From DATJLY01 sp035518375 (GTDB lineage Bacteria > Pseudomonadota > Alphaproteobacteria > ATCC43930 > CGMCC-115725): a DNA stretch of 38,263 nt. Under the pieces are notes generated by a model that searched no databases, was not told the origin of the DNA, and saw nothing but the letters and a program-made list of their open reading frames with translations. Shown piece by piece: positions 24,492 to 33,466 of the stretch. Both the position numbers and the translations under genes were made by a program. Each line of letters begins with the position of its first letter. Positions within the stretch are counted from its first letter, which is position 1. The DNA is taken from the NCBI GenBank assembly GCA_035518375.1, contig DATIXQ010000042.1, forward strand, positions 1 through 38,263, given 5' to 3'.

Positions 24492-25475
24492 ATGAAGATC
24501 GTCATTCCCCACGACTACCAGGACATCGCCGACAAGCTCCGCTGCTTCGCGCTGCTGCGCGGACACGAGGTTGTGCGCTCCACTGATGCCGCGAGCGATC
24601 TCGATACGCTCGCCGCACGGCTCGCCGACGCCGAAATCGTGGTCGCGATCCGCGAGCGCGTCGAATTCTCGCGGGAACTCCTCGCGCGCCTGCCCAAGCT
24701 GCGCCTGATCGCTCTCGTCGGACGCAGCGCGCGCACGATCGACTATGCCGCGTGCACCGAGCTCGGGATTCTGGTCGCGACCGGGAAAAGCGATTCGCGC
24801 CAATCGCCGGCCGAGCACGCGATCGCGCTCATCCTTGCCTCGCGCCGCAACATCGCGCGCGAAGCCGAAGGAATGCGAAGCGGCGAGCTGCCGCGCGGCG
24901 TGGCCCATCGCGTCGCCGGCGCCACGCTCGGCATTTTCGGCCTCGGTGCCATCGGTGCGTGCGTCGCCGAGATGGGCCGGGGGCTCGGCATGGAAGTGCT
25001 CGTCTGGGGCGGCGAGGGGTCGCGGGCGCGGGCGCGCACAGCAGGCTATGCCGTGGCGGCGAGTCAGGCGGACTTCTTTGCGGCATCGGACGTGCTCTCG
25101 CTCCACGTGCGGCTCGCGCTCGAGACGCGCGGCATCGTGCGTGCCGACGACCTCGCGCGCATGAAGCCGACCGCACTCCTCGTCAACACCGCGCGCGCCG
25201 AGCTTGTGGCACCTGGCGCGCTCCTCGCCGCGCTGCGCCGAGGCCGGCCCGGCTTCGCCGCGCTCGATGTTTTCGAGGAAGAGCCGGTGCCGCCCGGCCA
25301 TCCGCTTCTCGCTTTGCCCAACGTGCTCGCGACGCCGCACAGCGCTTGGGCCGAGTGGGATAATTTCGAGCTCTATTTCGGCGAGGCGTATGAGCAGATC
25401 GTGGCCTTTGCCGAGGGCCGCGCGCTTCGTCTCGCCAATCCCGAGGCGGCAGCCCGCGCCCGCTTGCGCGGCTGA
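24492..25475 (+). CDS. D-2-hydroxyacid dehydrogenase family protein
   Basis: 327-residue NAD(P)-dependent oxidoreductase of the D-isomer 2-hydroxyacid dehydrogenase family. The Rossmann motif FGLGAIG occupies 149-155. The catalytic trio is R235 (NTARAEL), E264 (DVFEEEP) and H283 (TPHSAW). It should interconvert a 2-oxo acid and a D-2-hydroxy acid. The N-terminal flavodoxin-like domain (MKIVIPHDYQDI) is complete. ATG 24492 has GGAG upstream. It is the first of five closely spaced genes (24492-29232) encoding oxidative enzymes. It resembles the phosphoglycerate/glyoxylate dehydrogenase branch, but the substrate cannot be named. Confidence 0.92.
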   Translation: MKIVIPHDYQDIADKLRCFALLRGHEVVRSTDAASDLDTLAARLADAEIVVAIRERVEFSRELLARLPKLRLIALVGRSARTIDYAACTELGILVATGKSDSRQSPAEHAIALILASRRNIAREAEGMRSGELPRGVAHRVAGATLGIFGLGAIGACVAEMGRGLGMEVLVWGGEGSRARARTAGYAVAASQADFFAASDVLSLHVRLALETRGIVRADDLARMKPTALLVNTARAELVAPGALLAALRRGRPGFAALDVFEEEPVPPGHPLLALPNVLATPHSAWAEWDNFELYFGEAYEQIVAFAEGRALRLANPEAAARARLRG

Positions 25476-25529
25476 GGCGCGCGTGCCGCCGTCTGGATGG
25501 GCGGAGCAATCTCTGCTTAAATTCCGCTG

Positions 25530-26993
25530 ATGCGCGGCACGGACAACGCACTCACGATCGCCATCATCGGCTCGGGCTTTGGCGGCATCGGCATGGCGAT
25601 CCGCCTGAAGCAGGCGGGGATTCACAACTTCACCATCTACACCCGCTCGCACGAGGTGGGCGGCGTCTGGTACGAGAACACCTATCCCGGTGCCGCGTGC
25701 GACGTCGCTTCGAGCCTTTATTCCTATTCCTTCGAGCCGCGCTGGGACTGGTCGCGCACGCACGGAACGCAGCCCGAGATCGCGGCCTACCTCAAGCATT
25801 GTGTCGCGAAATACGGGATTGCCCCGCACATCCGCTTCGGCGCCGCCATCGCGCACGCGGACTACGACGAGGAGCGCGCGCTGTGGCGGCTTGGCGCCGC
25901 CGATGGCCGCCGCTTCGAGGCGAACGTGCTCGTCTCGGCGTGCGGCCTGTTCAATGAGCCTGCCTATCCCGAGATCCCCGGGCTCTCGGATTTCTCCGGT
26001 GCGTGCTTCCATTCGGCGCGCTGGGACCACGATTATGATCTTACGGGCAAGCGCGTCGCCGTCATCGGCACGGGCTGCAGCACGGCGCAATACGTGCCGG
26101 AGATCGTCGGCAAGGTGAGCCGGCTCACCGCCTTTATCCGCACGCCGCAATACGTCATGCCCAAGATCGAGCGCACGTTCGATGCGGCCGAGCGCCAATC
26201 CTATCGCCGCTTTCCGGTGCGGCGCCGGTTCGAGCGCATCAAGACCTATGTCTCCTTCGAGCGGCGCTTTGCCGTCTTCGTCGATGAGCGCGCGCGCAAA
26301 GCGGCCGAGGATGCGGCGCTCGCCTTCCTGGCATCGCAGGTGAAGGACCCCGAGAAGCGACGGCTGCTTACCCCAACCTATCGCTTCGGCTGCAAGCGCA
26401 CGATCCAGTCGCGCGACTATCTCGCGGCGCTCGACCGCGACAATGTCGAGATCGTACGCACGCCGATCGCGCGGGCGGTGGCAGACGGGCTCGTCGATGC
26501 CGAGGGCCGCCATCATGCGCTCGACTGCGTCATCTTTGGCACGGGCTTCGTTCCGAGCGACTATCTCGCCTCGCTGAGCGTGACGGGCGCGGGCGGACGT
26601 GCACTCAAGGACGCCTGGCGCGACGGCCCCGAGGCTTATCTCGGCATCACGGTCGCGGGCTTCCCGAATTTTTTCATGCTCTACGGCCCCAACACCAACA
26701 CCGCGACCTCGATCGTCGTCATGCTCGAGGGGCAGATCGGCTACATCCTGAAATGTCTCAAGAGGCTTCGCGGCGGCAGCGCGCGCAGCATGAGCGTTAG
26801 GGCCGAGGTGCAGGCGCGCTTCAATGCCGACGTGCAGAAGACGATCGCCGCGACGACGTGGGGCAGCGGCTGCCGCAGTTATTTCGTCAACGCCGCCGGC
26901 CGCGTCGTGACGCAATGGCCGAAGCCGTCGCGCGTCTATCGCTGGCTGACGCGGCGCCCGCGCGCGAGTGACTTTCAGTTCACGCGCGGCTGA
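25530..26993 (+). CDS. Baeyer-Villiger-type flavin monooxygenase
   Basis: 487-residue class B flavoprotein monooxygenase. The FAD-binding motif GSGFGGIG is at 14-21, followed by EVGGVWYENTYPGAACD near 42-58, the ring-binding segment of BVMOs. The family fingerprint FxGxxxHxxxW is present as FSGACFHSARWDHD at about 155-168. The NADPH motif is GTGCSTAQ near 182, and the late ATG/FGTG-type segment reads IFGTGF near 335. It inserts oxygen next to a ketone to give an ester or lactone, or oxidises N/S atoms. It follows the 2-hydroxyacid dehydrogenase by 54 bp and precedes the DUF3775 gene by 8 bp. No ribosome site is obvious before ATG 25530. Confidence 0.93.
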   Translation: MRGTDNALTIAIIGSGFGGIGMAIRLKQAGIHNFTIYTRSHEVGGVWYENTYPGAACDVASSLYSYSFEPRWDWSRTHGTQPEIAAYLKHCVAKYGIAPHIRFGAAIAHADYDEERALWRLGAADGRRFEANVLVSACGLFNEPAYPEIPGLSDFSGACFHSARWDHDYDLTGKRVAVIGTGCSTAQYVPEIVGKVSRLTAFIRTPQYVMPKIERTFDAAERQSYRRFPVRRRFERIKTYVSFERRFAVFVDERARKAAEDAALAFLASQVKDPEKRRLLTPTYRFGCKRTIQSRDYLAALDRDNVEIVRTPIARAVADGLVDAEGRHHALDCVIFGTGFVPSDYLASLSVTGAGGRALKDAWRDGPEAYLGITVAGFPNFFMLYGPNTNTATSIVVMLEGQIGYILKCLKRLRGGSARSMSVRAEVQARFNADVQKTIAATTWGSGCRSYFVNAAGRVVTQWPKPSRVYRWLTRRPRASDFQFTRG

Positions 26994-27001
26994 TTGCTGG
27001 T

Positions 27002-27403
27002 ATGCTCCAGCATCTCTCGCTCGCGCAAGCATCGGCCGTGGCAGCGGCCGCGCTGCGCGTCGCGCGCGACGAGCGCGCAATGGTCGAATATCTCGGCATC
27101 GGCCGCCGCCGCGGCGCTCGCGCGCCTCTGTCCCCGCCGAGCATTGTCGTGGCGAGCGATCCCCGTGCTTTCGAAGGCGCCGAACGCGCGGCGCTCGAAA
27201 CGCTGCTCCGCGAATTTTCGCCCGAGGCACGGCGCGAGCTCATCGCGCTCGTCTGGCTCGGGCGCAGCGTGGAGCTCGATTTCGCGGCGGCGCTCCGCCG
27301 CGCGCGCCGCATTCCCGAAGCCGCACAAGTGAGCTATCTCCTGGGCGTGCCGCTCGAGCGGCGCATCCCGGCGGCACTCGCAAAGCTCGGGCTCAAAGTA
27401 TGA
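27002..27403 (+). CDS. DUF3775-like small protein
   Basis: 133-residue cytoplasmic protein. The second half, EARRELIALVWLGRSVELDF followed by AALRRARRIPEA and VSYLLGVPLERRIPAALAKL, matches the pattern I recall for DUF3775 (ELxALxWxGRG ... YLLGxPLLxxxLxxGL), an uncharacterised alphaproteobacterial family. The first 55 residues are less typical. It lies 8 bp after the BVMO and 10 bp before the beta-hydroxyacid dehydrogenase, inside the operon. The function is unknown; the DUF assignment is from memory and moderate. Confidence 0.65.
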   Translation: MLQHLSLAQASAVAAAALRVARDERAMVEYLGIGRRRGARAPLSPPSIVVASDPRAFEGAERAALETLLREFSPEARRELIALVWLGRSVELDFAAALRRARRIPEAAQVSYLLGVPLERRIPAALAKLGLKV

Positions 27404-27413
27404 GGAGGGCGAC

Positions 27414-28289
27414 ATGATCGGCTTGATCGGGCTCGGCAAAATGGGCATGGCGATGGCGCAGCGTTTGAAGGAGCGCGGCGAGAGCGTCATCGCCTGGGAT
27501 CGCGACGGTACGCGCGTCAAGGCCGCGGCCGATGCGGGCGCCAAGGCCGCCAGCGATCCGCGCGGCGTGGCATCCGGCGCCGACACGGTGCTCTCGATCA
27601 TCATGGAGGATGGCGGCGCGCGCGGGCTCTGGGAAGGGAAGGGCGGTTTCCTCGAAGGCGACATCAAGGGCAAGCTCTTCATCGAGATGAGCACGCTGCA
27701 GCCGATGACGGTGCGCGCGTTGAGCGCGCTTGCCGTGCGCGCCGGTGCGGCGTTCATCGACAGCCCGTTGCTCGGCTCGATACCGACCGTGCGCGAGGGC
27801 AAGCTCGTGGCGCTCGTCGGCGGGTCGGACGCCGATGTGGCGCGCGCCAAGGTTCCGCTCGCGCATCTGACGGCGCGCATCGAGCATATCGGCCCTGTCG
27901 GTGCGGGTGCCACGATGAAGCTCGTCGTCAACAACATGATGGGCTCATATCTCCAGATCCTTGCCGAGAGCCTCGCCATGGGCGCGACGCAAGGGCTTGA
28001 GCTATCGCGCATGATCGAGGTGCTTGGCAATTCGATCACCGCGACACCCTGGTTCAACGCCAAGAAGAAGGTGCTCCTGGGCGGCGACGACGCCACTACG
28101 CTCGACATCCGCTCGCTGCGGAAGGACTTGCTGTCGGTGGTGGCGACGGCTTCGCTTCACGGCGTGCCGACGCCCGCGGCCGCGGCGGCAGCGGCGAGCC
28201 TTTCCGCCGCGGTCGAGGCCGGGCACGGTGGTGACGACATCGCGACGCTGGTGCCGTTCCTGCGCAAGAGCCTGCCGCAAGTGTGGTAG
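27414..28289 (+). CDS. Beta-hydroxyacid dehydrogenase (3-hydroxyisobutyrate dehydrogenase family)
   Basis: 291-residue NAD(P)-dependent dehydrogenase. The N-terminal Rossmann motif GLIGLGKMGMAMA (3-15) is followed by the substrate segment, here FIDSPLLGSIPTVREGKL in place of the common DAPVSGG. The catalytic lysine is K169 in MKLVVNNMMG. The C-terminal helical domain is complete. Members oxidise 3-hydroxyisobutyrate, tartronate semialdehyde or related acids, and some are imine reductases. ATG 27414 follows GAGGAGG, which overlaps the previous gene's stop. The DSPLLG variant is atypical and may indicate a different substrate. Confidence 0.92.
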   Translation: MIGLIGLGKMGMAMAQRLKERGESVIAWDRDGTRVKAAADAGAKAASDPRGVASGADTVLSIIMEDGGARGLWEGKGGFLEGDIKGKLFIEMSTLQPMTVRALSALAVRAGAAFIDSPLLGSIPTVREGKLVALVGGSDADVARAKVPLAHLTARIEHIGPVGAGATMKLVVNNMMGSYLQILAESLAMGATQGLELSRMIEVLGNSITATPWFNAKKKVLLGGDDATTLDIRSLRKDLLSVVATASLHGVPTPAAAAAAASLSAAVEAGHGGDDIATLVPFLRKSLPQVW

Positions 28290-28347
28290 CGGCGGGCGGC
28301 GCGGGGTAGACTCGGGCGCAGTCCGCCATTGTCGGGGAGAGCCTCAG

Positions 28348-29232
28348 ATGAGCCTAGCCGCCGAACCGCGCGCGACATCGGCGCCCTTCCGCTACGCGCG
28401 CTTTGAGGCGCCGCTCGGCGCCGAGATCCGCGGCCTCGATCTCACGCGGCCGCTCGAGGACGCGACCTTCGCCGCAGTGCGGCGCGCCTTCCTCGAAAGC
28501 GAGGGCGTGCTTGTCCTGCGCGACCAGCGCATCACGCCCGAGCAGCATATCGCCTTCAGCCGGCGCTTCGGCCCGCTCGCGATCCACGTGCTGCACCAGT
28601 TCCTGCTGCCGGGGCATCCCGAGATCCTGCTCGTCTCGAACGTCATCGAGAACGGCAAGCCGGTGGGCCTCGGCGACGCCGGGCGTTATTGGCATTCCGA
28701 TCTTTCCTACATGCCGGAACCGAGCCTGGGCTCGCTCCTCCATGCGCAGGAGATTCCGTCCGAAGGTGGCGATACCTCGTTCGTCAACATGTATGCCGCC
28801 TACGAAGCGCTCGCGCCCGACATAAAGCACCGCATCGACGGCAAGCGCGCGATCCACTCCTATCGCAAGACCTACGACAAGATCGAAGGCTCGACCTTCC
28901 GCCCTGCCTTGAGCGCCGAGCAGAAGGCCGAGGTGCAGGAAGTCGCGCATCCCGTCGTGCGCACCCATCCCGAGACGGGGCGCAGGGCGCTCTTCATCAG
29001 CGAGGGGTTTACTACACGTATCCTCGACATGCCGGAAGAAGAAAGCGCCGAGCTGCTCGCGCATCTCTTCGGGCACGCGACGAGCGGGCGCTTCTCTTAT
29101 CGCCACCGCTGGCAGCCGCACGACATCGTGTTCTGGGACAATCGCTGCGTCATCCATTTCGCGCATGGCTGCCCGCCCGAGCTGCGACGCCACATGCACC
29201 GCACCACGGTGAAAGGCGACGTGCCGCGGTAG
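28348..29232 (+). CDS. TauD/TfdA-type 2-oxoglutarate dioxygenase
   Basis: 294-residue non-haem iron dioxygenase. The iron ligands are H116 and D118 in WHSDLSY and H270 in VIHFAHG; R285 in MHRTTVKGD binds 2-oxoglutarate. The opening GAEIRGLDLTRPL and LVLRDQRITPEQHIAFSRRF are standard for the family. Members hydroxylate taurine, alkyl sulfates, 2,4-D or hypophosphite, releasing the hetero-group together with CO2 and succinate. It ends the five-gene operon. GGGGAGAG lies before ATG 28348. With the neighbouring dehydrogenases it probably opens or de-functionalises an organic acid. Exact substrate unknown. Confidence 0.93.
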   Translation: MSLAAEPRATSAPFRYARFEAPLGAEIRGLDLTRPLEDATFAAVRRAFLESEGVLVLRDQRITPEQHIAFSRRFGPLAIHVLHQFLLPGHPEILLVSNVIENGKPVGLGDAGRYWHSDLSYMPEPSLGSLLHAQEIPSEGGDTSFVNMYAAYEALAPDIKHRIDGKRAIHSYRKTYDKIEGSTFRPALSAEQKAEVQEVAHPVVRTHPETGRRALFISEGFTTRILDMPEEESAELLAHLFGHATSGRFSYRHRWQPHDIVFWDNRCVIHFAHGCPPELRRHMHRTTVKGDVPR

Positions 29233-29259
29233 CAGCGGGCACAACCCTTCGTTTCGCCC

Positions 29260-29281
29260 TTTTGGCCTAGCTTCGCCAAAA
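29260..29281 (+). terminator. Candidate hairpin terminator after the TauD-type gene
   Basis: TTTTGGC, an 8-nt loop and GCCAAAA form a perfect 7-bp stem 27 bp after the dioxygenase stop. There is no following T-run on the plus strand, so termination efficiency is uncertain. Confidence 0.4.
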
Positions 29282-29355
29282 AGATACATTGCCTAACGCC
29301 GGAACCTCCAAGAAACCCCTCCCGTTTTGTAGCGGACCGGGCGAGTCCTTGGGCC

Positions 29356-29616
29356 ATGGCGTTCGACAGTTCGGAAGCGAAGGATTACTTGGATCAGGCG
29401 ACGCGATGCCGCGCGCTGGCCAAACAATCAAAGAGGCCGGAGGCGAAAGCGCAGCTCGCGAAGATCGCTTTAGAATTCGAACGTCTTGCCGCAACGCAGT
29501 ATCGACAATGGGCCGTGCTTGCGGTGACCGAAAAGGATCGGCGGCATCGCCTGCGCTTGGCCGAGCGCATAGAGGCTAAGGCGCATAGTCCCGGCAGCGG
29601 CCGGAGCCTCGTTTAG
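29356..29616 (+). CDS. Small conserved-type hypothetical protein
   Basis: 86-residue soluble protein, mostly helical and charged: SSEAKDYLDQATRCRALAKQ, then KRPEAKAQLAKIALEFERLA. This helix pattern (YLDxAxxCRxLAxxxxxPxxKxxLxxxAxExExLA) is common in short Bradyrhizobium-type proteins of unknown role. No signal or motif. ATG 29356 has a weak ribosome site. It converges with the TPR gene, 22 bp between stops. Confidence 0.7.
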   Translation: MAFDSSEAKDYLDQATRCRALAKQSKRPEAKAQLAKIALEFERLAATQYRQWAVLAVTEKDRRHRLRLAERIEAKAHSPGSGRSLV

Positions 29617-29638
29617 GCGGAGCCGCTTCTCACAAGAC

Positions 29639-32416
29639 TCATCCACCGCGCAGGCTATCGAAGAGGCGCCGAGCGTCGTCGCGGCCGTCGAAATCCGTTC
29701 CTGACTGCAGCACGCGCTCGAGAAGGGCGAGCGCGCCCTTCGCGTCACCCGTCGCTTTCAAGGCGGCGGCGAGATGGTATTGCACGGCGAGGTCCTTGGG
29801 CATGCCGGCCGCGGCCTGGCGGAGATAGAGGAGGCCGGTCCCGGCTTCGCCGTCCTTCACGAGGACCCAGCCGAGCGTGTCGGCGCTGTGGTCGTCCGGC
29901 GCGGCGCGGAGCGCGCGCAAAGCGAAATCGCGCGCGCGCGGATCGTTCTTGCGGGCATAGAGCCAGGCGAGGTTGTCGAGCACGATCGGATCGTGCGGCA
30001 TGTCCTTGAAGGCGCGCTCGTACACCGCCTGTGCGCCGCCATAATCATGGTCGAGAAGCAGCATGTTGCCGAGCGCCATCCGCGCTGTCGAGGCGTCGTC
30101 GTGCGCCGCGAGCCACGAGCGCAGCATTTTCTCGGCTTCCTCGTGCCGGCCCGCGGCATAAGTGAGCTCGGCGAGGCGCCGCAGCGTCGCTTGCGCCGGA
30201 TAGATCCGCTGCGACTTGGTGAGCACGGCGATCGCCTCGTCGTTCCGCTTGGCCTTCACCAGCACGTTCGCGGTCAGCATCGCCGAGGCGACCGGATCAA
30301 CCGGTTGGAACGACTGTGCCGTTTCGAGCGCCGCATCGGTGCCGCCCGTGTCGGCATCGAGCTCGACGAGCGCCGTCATCGCCGTCGCGTCGAGCGGCGC
30401 CACCGCGAGCGCGGTTTTGGCAGAGACGCGTGCGTTCTCCTTGTCTCCGGCGTGAAACTGGTACGAGGAGTATGTGAGCCAGACCTCGGGCGAGCGCGGG
30501 AATTGCTGGGTGAGCGGGCGATATTCCTCGGCCGCGCCGATCAGGTCGCCCGATTCTGCGCGCACCGAAGCGCCAAGCTCGATCACTTTCCGGTCGGCGG
30601 GAAAGCGCCCCTCGAGATCCTTCTGGGCCGCGAGCGCTTCCGGCCATTGCTTCTGCGTGGCGAAATGTTGCACCAGCGCGAAGGCAGGAGCGGGGTCGTC
30701 CGAAGGCGCAGCGGCAATCGCGCTCTGGAGCACCTCGGCGGCTTTATCGTGATCGCCCATCGTGTCGAGGGTACCGGCGAGAGTTATTTTCGCGCCAATG
30801 TCCTTCGGTTCCTGTGCCACGAGATCACGCAGCACCTTCACTGCCTCGCGCGGCTGCCCCATCGCAACATAAGTGCGCGCCAAGTTCATGCGGGCGGCAC
30901 GGAAATTGGGATCGGCGGCGACAATACTTTGGAAGATAGTCTCGGCATCGGCAAAGCGCAGCTGGGCGAGCCGCACGCCTCCGAGAAGATTTTGCGCAAC
31001 GAGGTCTTTGCCGTTCTTCTTGACGAGCCCTTCGGCCGTCGCCGCCGCCTTGTCGACGTCGCCATTTTGCAGCTCGCCGATAGTGAGGACCGGCCCGGCG
31101 ATGTCGACGCCCTCAGGCGTCGCGGCGATCTTTTCCAAGGCGCTGACGCCGACTTCGGTCTCGCCGTTTTGGACGCGCATGAGCGCCGCTTCGACTTGGG
31201 CCCGTGGGTCCGACGGGCGCGCGGCCGCCGCGTGTTCGTAGAGGTCGACCATGTTGTCGCGCTGCCCGGCCATTGCATAAGCGTTGGCGAGAAGCGCGAC
31301 CGCTTGGCGGTTCCCGAGGTTCCTGTCGATTACGGGTGACAGCACCGAGATGGCGCGGCCGGGATCGTGCGTGTTCAAAGAGATCGCGGCGACGATGATG
31401 CGTGCGCCGATGTGCTCGGGCCGGCGCGCTATGAACTTCGTGAGAGCGTCGAGCGCCTCGGCGTATTGTCCGAGGGCGAACTTGACGACACCCTGCAGGT
31501 AATAACCGTTCGGGATCGACGAGAAATACTGGCTGATCGCGGTCAGGATTTCATCGGCCAGCTTGATCTTGTTGGTACGCGTCGCCACGACCGCCTTGAG
31601 GAAATTGGGGGCGATGCTTTCCGGCGCCACGTCGAGCGCGTGGTCGAGCGTTGTGTCCGCGTCCTCGAGCTTCCCTTGTGCGATGAGGATGGCCCCACGC
31701 ATCGTGAGTGCGCTGAGATCGTCGGGATTGGGTCCAAGAATCTTATCGAGGACGGCGAGCGCGCCCGGCAGGTCGCCCTTGACGCGGCGCAGGTTCACCT
31801 CAAACCGCAGCATGTCGATCCCCTGCGGATCGGCCGCTCGCGCTGTGGCGAAGGCTTTCTCGGCCCCGGCGATGTCGCCGCGATAAAGCAGCATCTGCGC
31901 GGTGCCGAGCTTCGTCATCTCGGCGTTGGGATCGAGCCGTTGCGCGTCGCGCAACAGCGCCTCGCCCGCGTCCTGCTGGCCGAGCTGCAGCCGCGCAATG
32001 CCGAGAGAGGCGCGCACGAGCGCCTCGGACTTGGGGTCGCGCGTGCCGGGCGCGATGTTGGTGATGAGAAGGCTGAGCTTGCTCTCCTGCAGAAGCGCTT
32101 GCGCCAGCACGGGCGCGACCGCGTCCTCGGGGGCGCCGGCGCGTTGGGCATTGCGGGCCTCGATCTCGGAGGCGGGCGAATTGCCGAGCGCGAGATAGAC
32201 GCGCGCCAGCTCGACTCTGAGGTTCCAGTTGCGCTCATAGAGGGCTGCGCCCTTGCGCAGCCGCTCGAGCGCGCCACGCAGGTCGCCCGCGTTCTCGAGC
32301 CGGATCGCCTCGGAGAGATCGTCCTGAAAGGTGTTGGACTCGAACGCGGCCCGGACCGTTGGCGCGCCGGCCAGGAACGGCAACAGCGCAAGCCCGAAAA
32401 CAAGCACGGCGCGCAC
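29639..32416 (-). CDS. PEP-CTERM system TPR-repeat protein (PrsT type)
   Basis: About 925 residues. A signal peptide (VRAVLVFGLALLPFLAGAPT, cleavage near VRA) is followed by some 20 tetratricopeptide units throughout, for example LENAGDLRGALERLRKGAAL, ARTYVAMGQPREAVKVLRDL and LERVLQSGTDF at the end. Size and repeat layout match the large TPR lipoprotein-like PrsT family found beside PEP-CTERM/exosortase genes, although no lipobox cysteine is seen here. The role is presumably scaffolding of surface protein or polysaccharide export. An ATG at 32569 is in frame but lies inside the preceding PEP-CTERM gene and adds arginine-rich sequence; GTG 32416 (or 32407) is preferred. It follows the PEP-CTERM gene by 37 bp. 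No exosortase is in the window. Confidence 0.82.
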   Translation of the reverse strand: MRAVLVFGLALLPFLAGAPTVRAAFESNTFQDDLSEAIRLENAGDLRGALERLRKGAALYERNWNLRVELARVYLALGNSPASEIEARNAQRAGAPEDAVAPVLAQALLQESKLSLLITNIAPGTRDPKSEALVRASLGIARLQLGQQDAGEALLRDAQRLDPNAEMTKLGTAQMLLYRGDIAGAEKAFATARAADPQGIDMLRFEVNLRRVKGDLPGALAVLDKILGPNPDDLSALTMRGAILIAQGKLEDADTTLDHALDVAPESIAPNFLKAVVATRTNKIKLADEILTAISQYFSSIPNGYYLQGVVKFALGQYAEALDALTKFIARRPEHIGARIIVAAISLNTHDPGRAISVLSPVIDRNLGNRQAVALLANAYAMAGQRDNMVDLYEHAAAARPSDPRAQVEAALMRVQNGETEVGVSALEKIAATPEGVDIAGPVLTIGELQNGDVDKAAATAEGLVKKNGKDLVAQNLLGGVRLAQLRFADAETIFQSIVAADPNFRAARMNLARTYVAMGQPREAVKVLRDLVAQEPKDIGAKITLAGTLDTMGDHDKAAEVLQSAIAAAPSDDPAPAFALVQHFATQKQWPEALAAQKDLEGRFPADRKVIELGASVRAESGDLIGAAEEYRPLTQQFPRSPEVWLTYSSYQFHAGDKENARVSAKTALAVAPLDATAMTALVELDADTGGTDAALETAQSFQPVDPVASAMLTANVLVKAKRNDEAIAVLTKSQRIYPAQATLRRLAELTYAAGRHEEAEKMLRSWLAAHDDASTARMALGNMLLLDHDYGGAQAVYERAFKDMPHDPIVLDNLAWLYARKNDPRARDFALRALRAAPDDHSADTLGWVLVKDGEAGTGLLYLRQAAAGMPKDLAVQYHLAAALKATGDAKGALALLERVLQSGTDFDGRDDARRLFDSLRGG

Positions 32417-32453
32417 AAGGCGCGCCGTCCCGTCCGGTCGAAAAATCTCTGGC

Positions 32454-33386
32454 TTAGGAGAGCATTGCGGCGCGGCGCCGGCGGCGAACCATCGCGCCGG
32501 CCAAGGCAAGCGCCGCGGCCATGAGCGCGAGCGTCGAAGGTTCGGGCACTTTGGTCGCAAAGTTGACATCTTCCCAGATCGGGGCGTTCGAGCAGTCGCC
32601 AGTGCCCCAGAATAGATCGAAATCGCTAAAGATCGGAGCGAGAAGCGAGGTCAAGCCGGTAATGGTCACGGTCAACGTGCCGTCGGCATCGCCGCTAACG
32701 GTGCTGTTGCCGGCGACGGTGACGTTGGTGTCGATGTCGGTGCTCCCGCCGCTGGAGAGCAGCACGGTCGGTGACTTGTTAGCGGCAGAGCAGGACGTCG
32801 GATTCGTCGTGACGCCGCAATCGGGAATCTCTGTATAGGCCCCGCCATAGGTGTCGCCCGAGCTTCCCCAGACCTGTTGTGAGGTGTGGTAGGCGCTCGT
32901 GAGCACGCTGCCGCCGCTTGTGGGGAGCTGATAAAGCCCCTTGGTGGCGCCGTTGTCCTTGGTGCTGCCGGCATCGAACCCGAGTGCGATGGCATAGGTG
33001 TAGTTGTCGTTCGGCGTCGAACTGGCGGCACCGATGAAGATATCCGCGGCATAGACGTTGGCGCCGCCGACATTGACGCTGCCGTTATAGAGCCCGGTGC
33101 TGAACGAGATCGTGACCGTGGTCGTCTGGGTGGGGCCGGACCCACTCGTGGTCTTGCCAATCGTGACGGACGGCGTGAAGAAACTGGGCTCGCCGCCGAT
33201 TCCGCCGTTGGAAGGCGTGTTGTCCCAGTAGTTGCCGCCCGAGGTGGTCGGAGAGGTGCCGTTGTAATAGGCGACCTCGGTATTGTTGTCGTACGTAACG
33301 CTCGTGGCGCGGGCGGCGGGCATGGCCAAGCCAAGGCCCGCAAGGGCGCTGCCGAGGAGCAGAAGGGTATGAAACGGACGGGTCAT
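32454..33386 (-). CDS. PEP-CTERM sorting domain surface protein
   Basis: 310-residue exported protein. Signal peptide about 1-27 (TLLLLGSALAGLGLAMP, cleavage near ARA), a low-complexity beta-rich body dominated by Ser, Thr, Gly and Asn, and a C-terminal sorting tripartite signal: VPEPSTLALMAAALALAG, then RRRRR. The PEP motif plus hydrophobic helix plus basic tail is cut by exosortase (EpsH), after which the protein is linked or secreted, often with exopolysaccharide. The start is uncertain: ATG 33386 fits the signal peptide, while ATG 33410 would add eight residues; neither has a good ribosome site. It forms an operon with the TPR gene. Two cysteine pairs could form disulfides. Confidence 0.88.
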   Translation of the reverse strand: MTRPFHTLLLLGSALAGLGLAMPAARATSVTYDNNTEVAYYNGTSPTTSGGNYWDNTPSNGGIGGEPSFFTPSVTIGKTTSGSGPTQTTTVTISFSTGLYNGSVNVGGANVYAADIFIGAASSTPNDNYTYAIALGFDAGSTKDNGATKGLYQLPTSGGSVLTSAYHTSQQVWGSSGDTYGGAYTEIPDCGVTTNPTSCSAANKSPTVLLSSGGSTDIDTNVTVAGNSTVSGDADGTLTVTITGLTSLLAPIFSDFDLFWGTGDCSNAPIWEDVNFATKVPEPSTLALMAAALALAGAMVRRRRRAAMLS

Positions 33387-33398
33387 CAGTCGAAATGC

Positions 33399-33414
33399 TG
33401 CACGTTCCATGCCA
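33399..33414 (-). promoter_or_regulatory. Candidate sigma-54 promoter of the PEP-CTERM gene
   Basis: On the minus strand TGGCAT and GTGCA are spaced so that GG and GC are 10 nt apart, as in -24/-12 promoters (TGGCAC-N5-TTGCA type). It would place transcription start about 2 nt before ATG 33386, giving a nearly leaderless mRNA, which weakens the case. Confidence 0.28.
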
Positions 33415-33466
33415 TAAACCCAAACCATTGAAAAACAGTAGCTATTTTTTGGGCTCCTGCGCTCAT

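Noticed and set aside
24363..27230. A 955-codon open reading on the minus strand
   Set aside because: It is antisense to the 2-hydroxyacid dehydrogenase and BVMO genes, is extremely rich in Arg, Ala and His, and shows no domain. It is a product of high third-position GC.
32417..32569. ATG 32569 as start of the TPR protein
   Set aside because: It lies inside the PEP-CTERM coding region and would bury the signal peptide behind about 50 Arg/Pro-rich residues.
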